Origin: Izhakiella capsodis
Lineage (GTDB): Bacteria > Pseudomonadota > Gammaproteobacteria > Enterobacterales > Enterobacteriaceae
NCBI RefSeq assembly: GCF_900115045.1
Contig: NZ_FOVC01000001.1
Coordinates: 434,001-498,000 of the forward strand
Direction: 5' to 3'
Length of the DNA stretch: 64,000 nucleotides
How positions within the stretch are numbered: position 1 is the first letter of the stretch; each line of letters opens with the position of its first letter. Below are positions 63,394-64,000 of the stretch, in pieces. The notes under the pieces were generated by a model. The model did no database searches. It was not told where the DNA came from and saw nothing but the letters and a program-made list of their open reading frames with translations. Made by a program: the position numbers and the translations under genes.

Positions 63394-64000
63394 TTAAGGA
63401 TTGGTTTTGAGCTCTTCCTGCTCATCGAGCAGCGCCTCCACCGCCTCTTCCGGATCGTATTCTGGTGCCGGCGATTCGTTCATCCAGACGGATAAAAGTC
63501 GATAAGAAACCGCCAGCACGACCGGACCAATAAACAGCCCAATCATGCCAAAAGCGATGAGTCCGCCAATCACACCGGAAAGGATGAGGATCATGGGTAA
63601 GTCAGCGCCCAGGCGGATAAGCATCGGTCGCAGAACGTTGTCGAGGGTGCCTACCACACAGCTCCAGACCAACAGAACCGTTCCCCAGGTGGTATTGCCG
63701 CTCCAGTACAGCCAGATAATCGCCGGAATTAATACCACTAAGGGGCCGAGTTGCACCAGACAGCACAGGATAATGAGAACTGTCAGCAGCGTGGCATAGG
63801 GGATGCCGGAGACTGCCAGTCCGAGGCCGCCCAGTACGCCCTGAACAAGTGCGGTAACCACAACACCCAGTGCAACAGCGCGTACAGCCTGCGCGGCCAG
63901 CAATACCGCGGCATCGCCGCGACGTGCGGCCAGACGAAAGGCAAAGTGTCGTATGCCATGCCCTACCTGCTCACCGCGCCAGTAAAGCAAAATGCTGAAC
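63394..64000 (-). CDS. ydiK: YdiK, AI-2E family permease, 3' part (5' end outside window)
   Basis: About 202 codons of the C-terminal part lie in the window; the frame is open to the right edge (FSILLYWRGEQVG). Several membrane helices (VVVTALVQGVLGGLGLAVSG; AFGMIGLFIGPVVLAVSYRL) and the conserved LRPMLIRLGADLPMILILSG are typical of AI-2E/PerM family proteins. The acidic tail is YDPEEAVEALLDEQEE. Transport function is unproven for YdiK. rprA lies just downstream, which fits the E. coli order. Confidence 0.93.
   Translation of the reverse strand, partial: FSILLYWRGEQVGHGIRHFAFRLAARRGDAAVLLAAQAVRAVALGVVVTALVQGVLGGLGLAVSGIPYATLLTVLIILCCLVQLGPLVVLIPAIIWLYWSGNTTWGTVLLVWSCVVGTLDNVLRPMLIRLGADLPMILILSGVIGGLIAFGMIGLFIGPVVLAVSYRLLSVWMNESPAPEYDPEEAVEALLDEQEELKTNP

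Overview
The window is a chromosomal segment of a gammaproteobacterium of the order Enterobacterales, most likely Erwiniaceae or a close relative. The order ychF/pth-ychH-prs-ispE-lolB-hemA-prfA-prmC-sirB2-sirB1-kdsA-chaA-chaC, the block nadE-osmE-tcyP-ydjM-hxpB-yniB-ydiY-thrS-infC-rpmI-rplT-pheMST-ihfA-btuCED-nlpC-ydiV-selO-aroH-ppsR-ppsA-ydiK, and a 14-residue PheM leader that I recall as identical to that of E. coli all follow the enterobacterial map. The family assignment is inference; no rRNA lies in the window.

Layout. 1-923 is the 5' part of a periplasmic trehalase gene. 1.8-9.5 kb is an anaerobic C4-dicarboxylate module: class I fumarase, DASS anion transporter, a three-domain soluble flavin fumarate reductase and its FMN transferase ApbE. 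9.5-14.5 kb is an AT-rich accessory stretch with ycgZ and ymgA, a PAAR protein carrying a C-terminal ADP-ribosyltransferase-like toxin domain, a decayed Hin-type DNA invertase and an SMR efflux gene. 14.6-28.9 kb is the conserved ychF-to-chaC core, with an extra degenerate EAL gene between ychF and pth and a wrecked chaB. 29.6-33.4 kb is a NirB-NirD fusion nitrite reductase plus siroheme methyltransferase. 34-44.5 kb holds lpxO, spy, cho, yddG, nadE, osmE, tcyP, ydjM, hxpB, yniB, ydiY and a CsbD-like gene. 44.7-52.1 kb is the translation cluster with its leader-RNA controls. 52.6-54.9 kb is a broken vitamin B12 import operon. 55-64 kb runs from nlpC to ydiK and includes a nonsense-mutated aroH and the sRNA RprA.

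How the genes work together. The dicarboxylate module would import or exchange a dicarboxylate, dehydrate malate to fumarate and reduce it in the cytosol as an electron sink, with ApbE attaching the FMN the reductase needs. Readable controls include a ThrRS operator hairpin, the AUU start of infC, the pheM attenuator, a LexA box at cho, a Cra box at ppsA, an FNR-like box at nirB, a CpxR-like box at spy and an RcsB-like box at rprA.

The striking general feature is gene decay. I count seven broken genes: an ASCH-domain gene, the invertase, chaB, a small hypothetical gene, btuC, btuD and aroH. Some lesions sit in homopolymers and could be sequencing errors. Others (a 10-bp tandem duplication in btuC, ochre codons in btuD and aroH, the multiply damaged chaB) look like real decay, as expected in a lineage adapting to a host or narrow niche.
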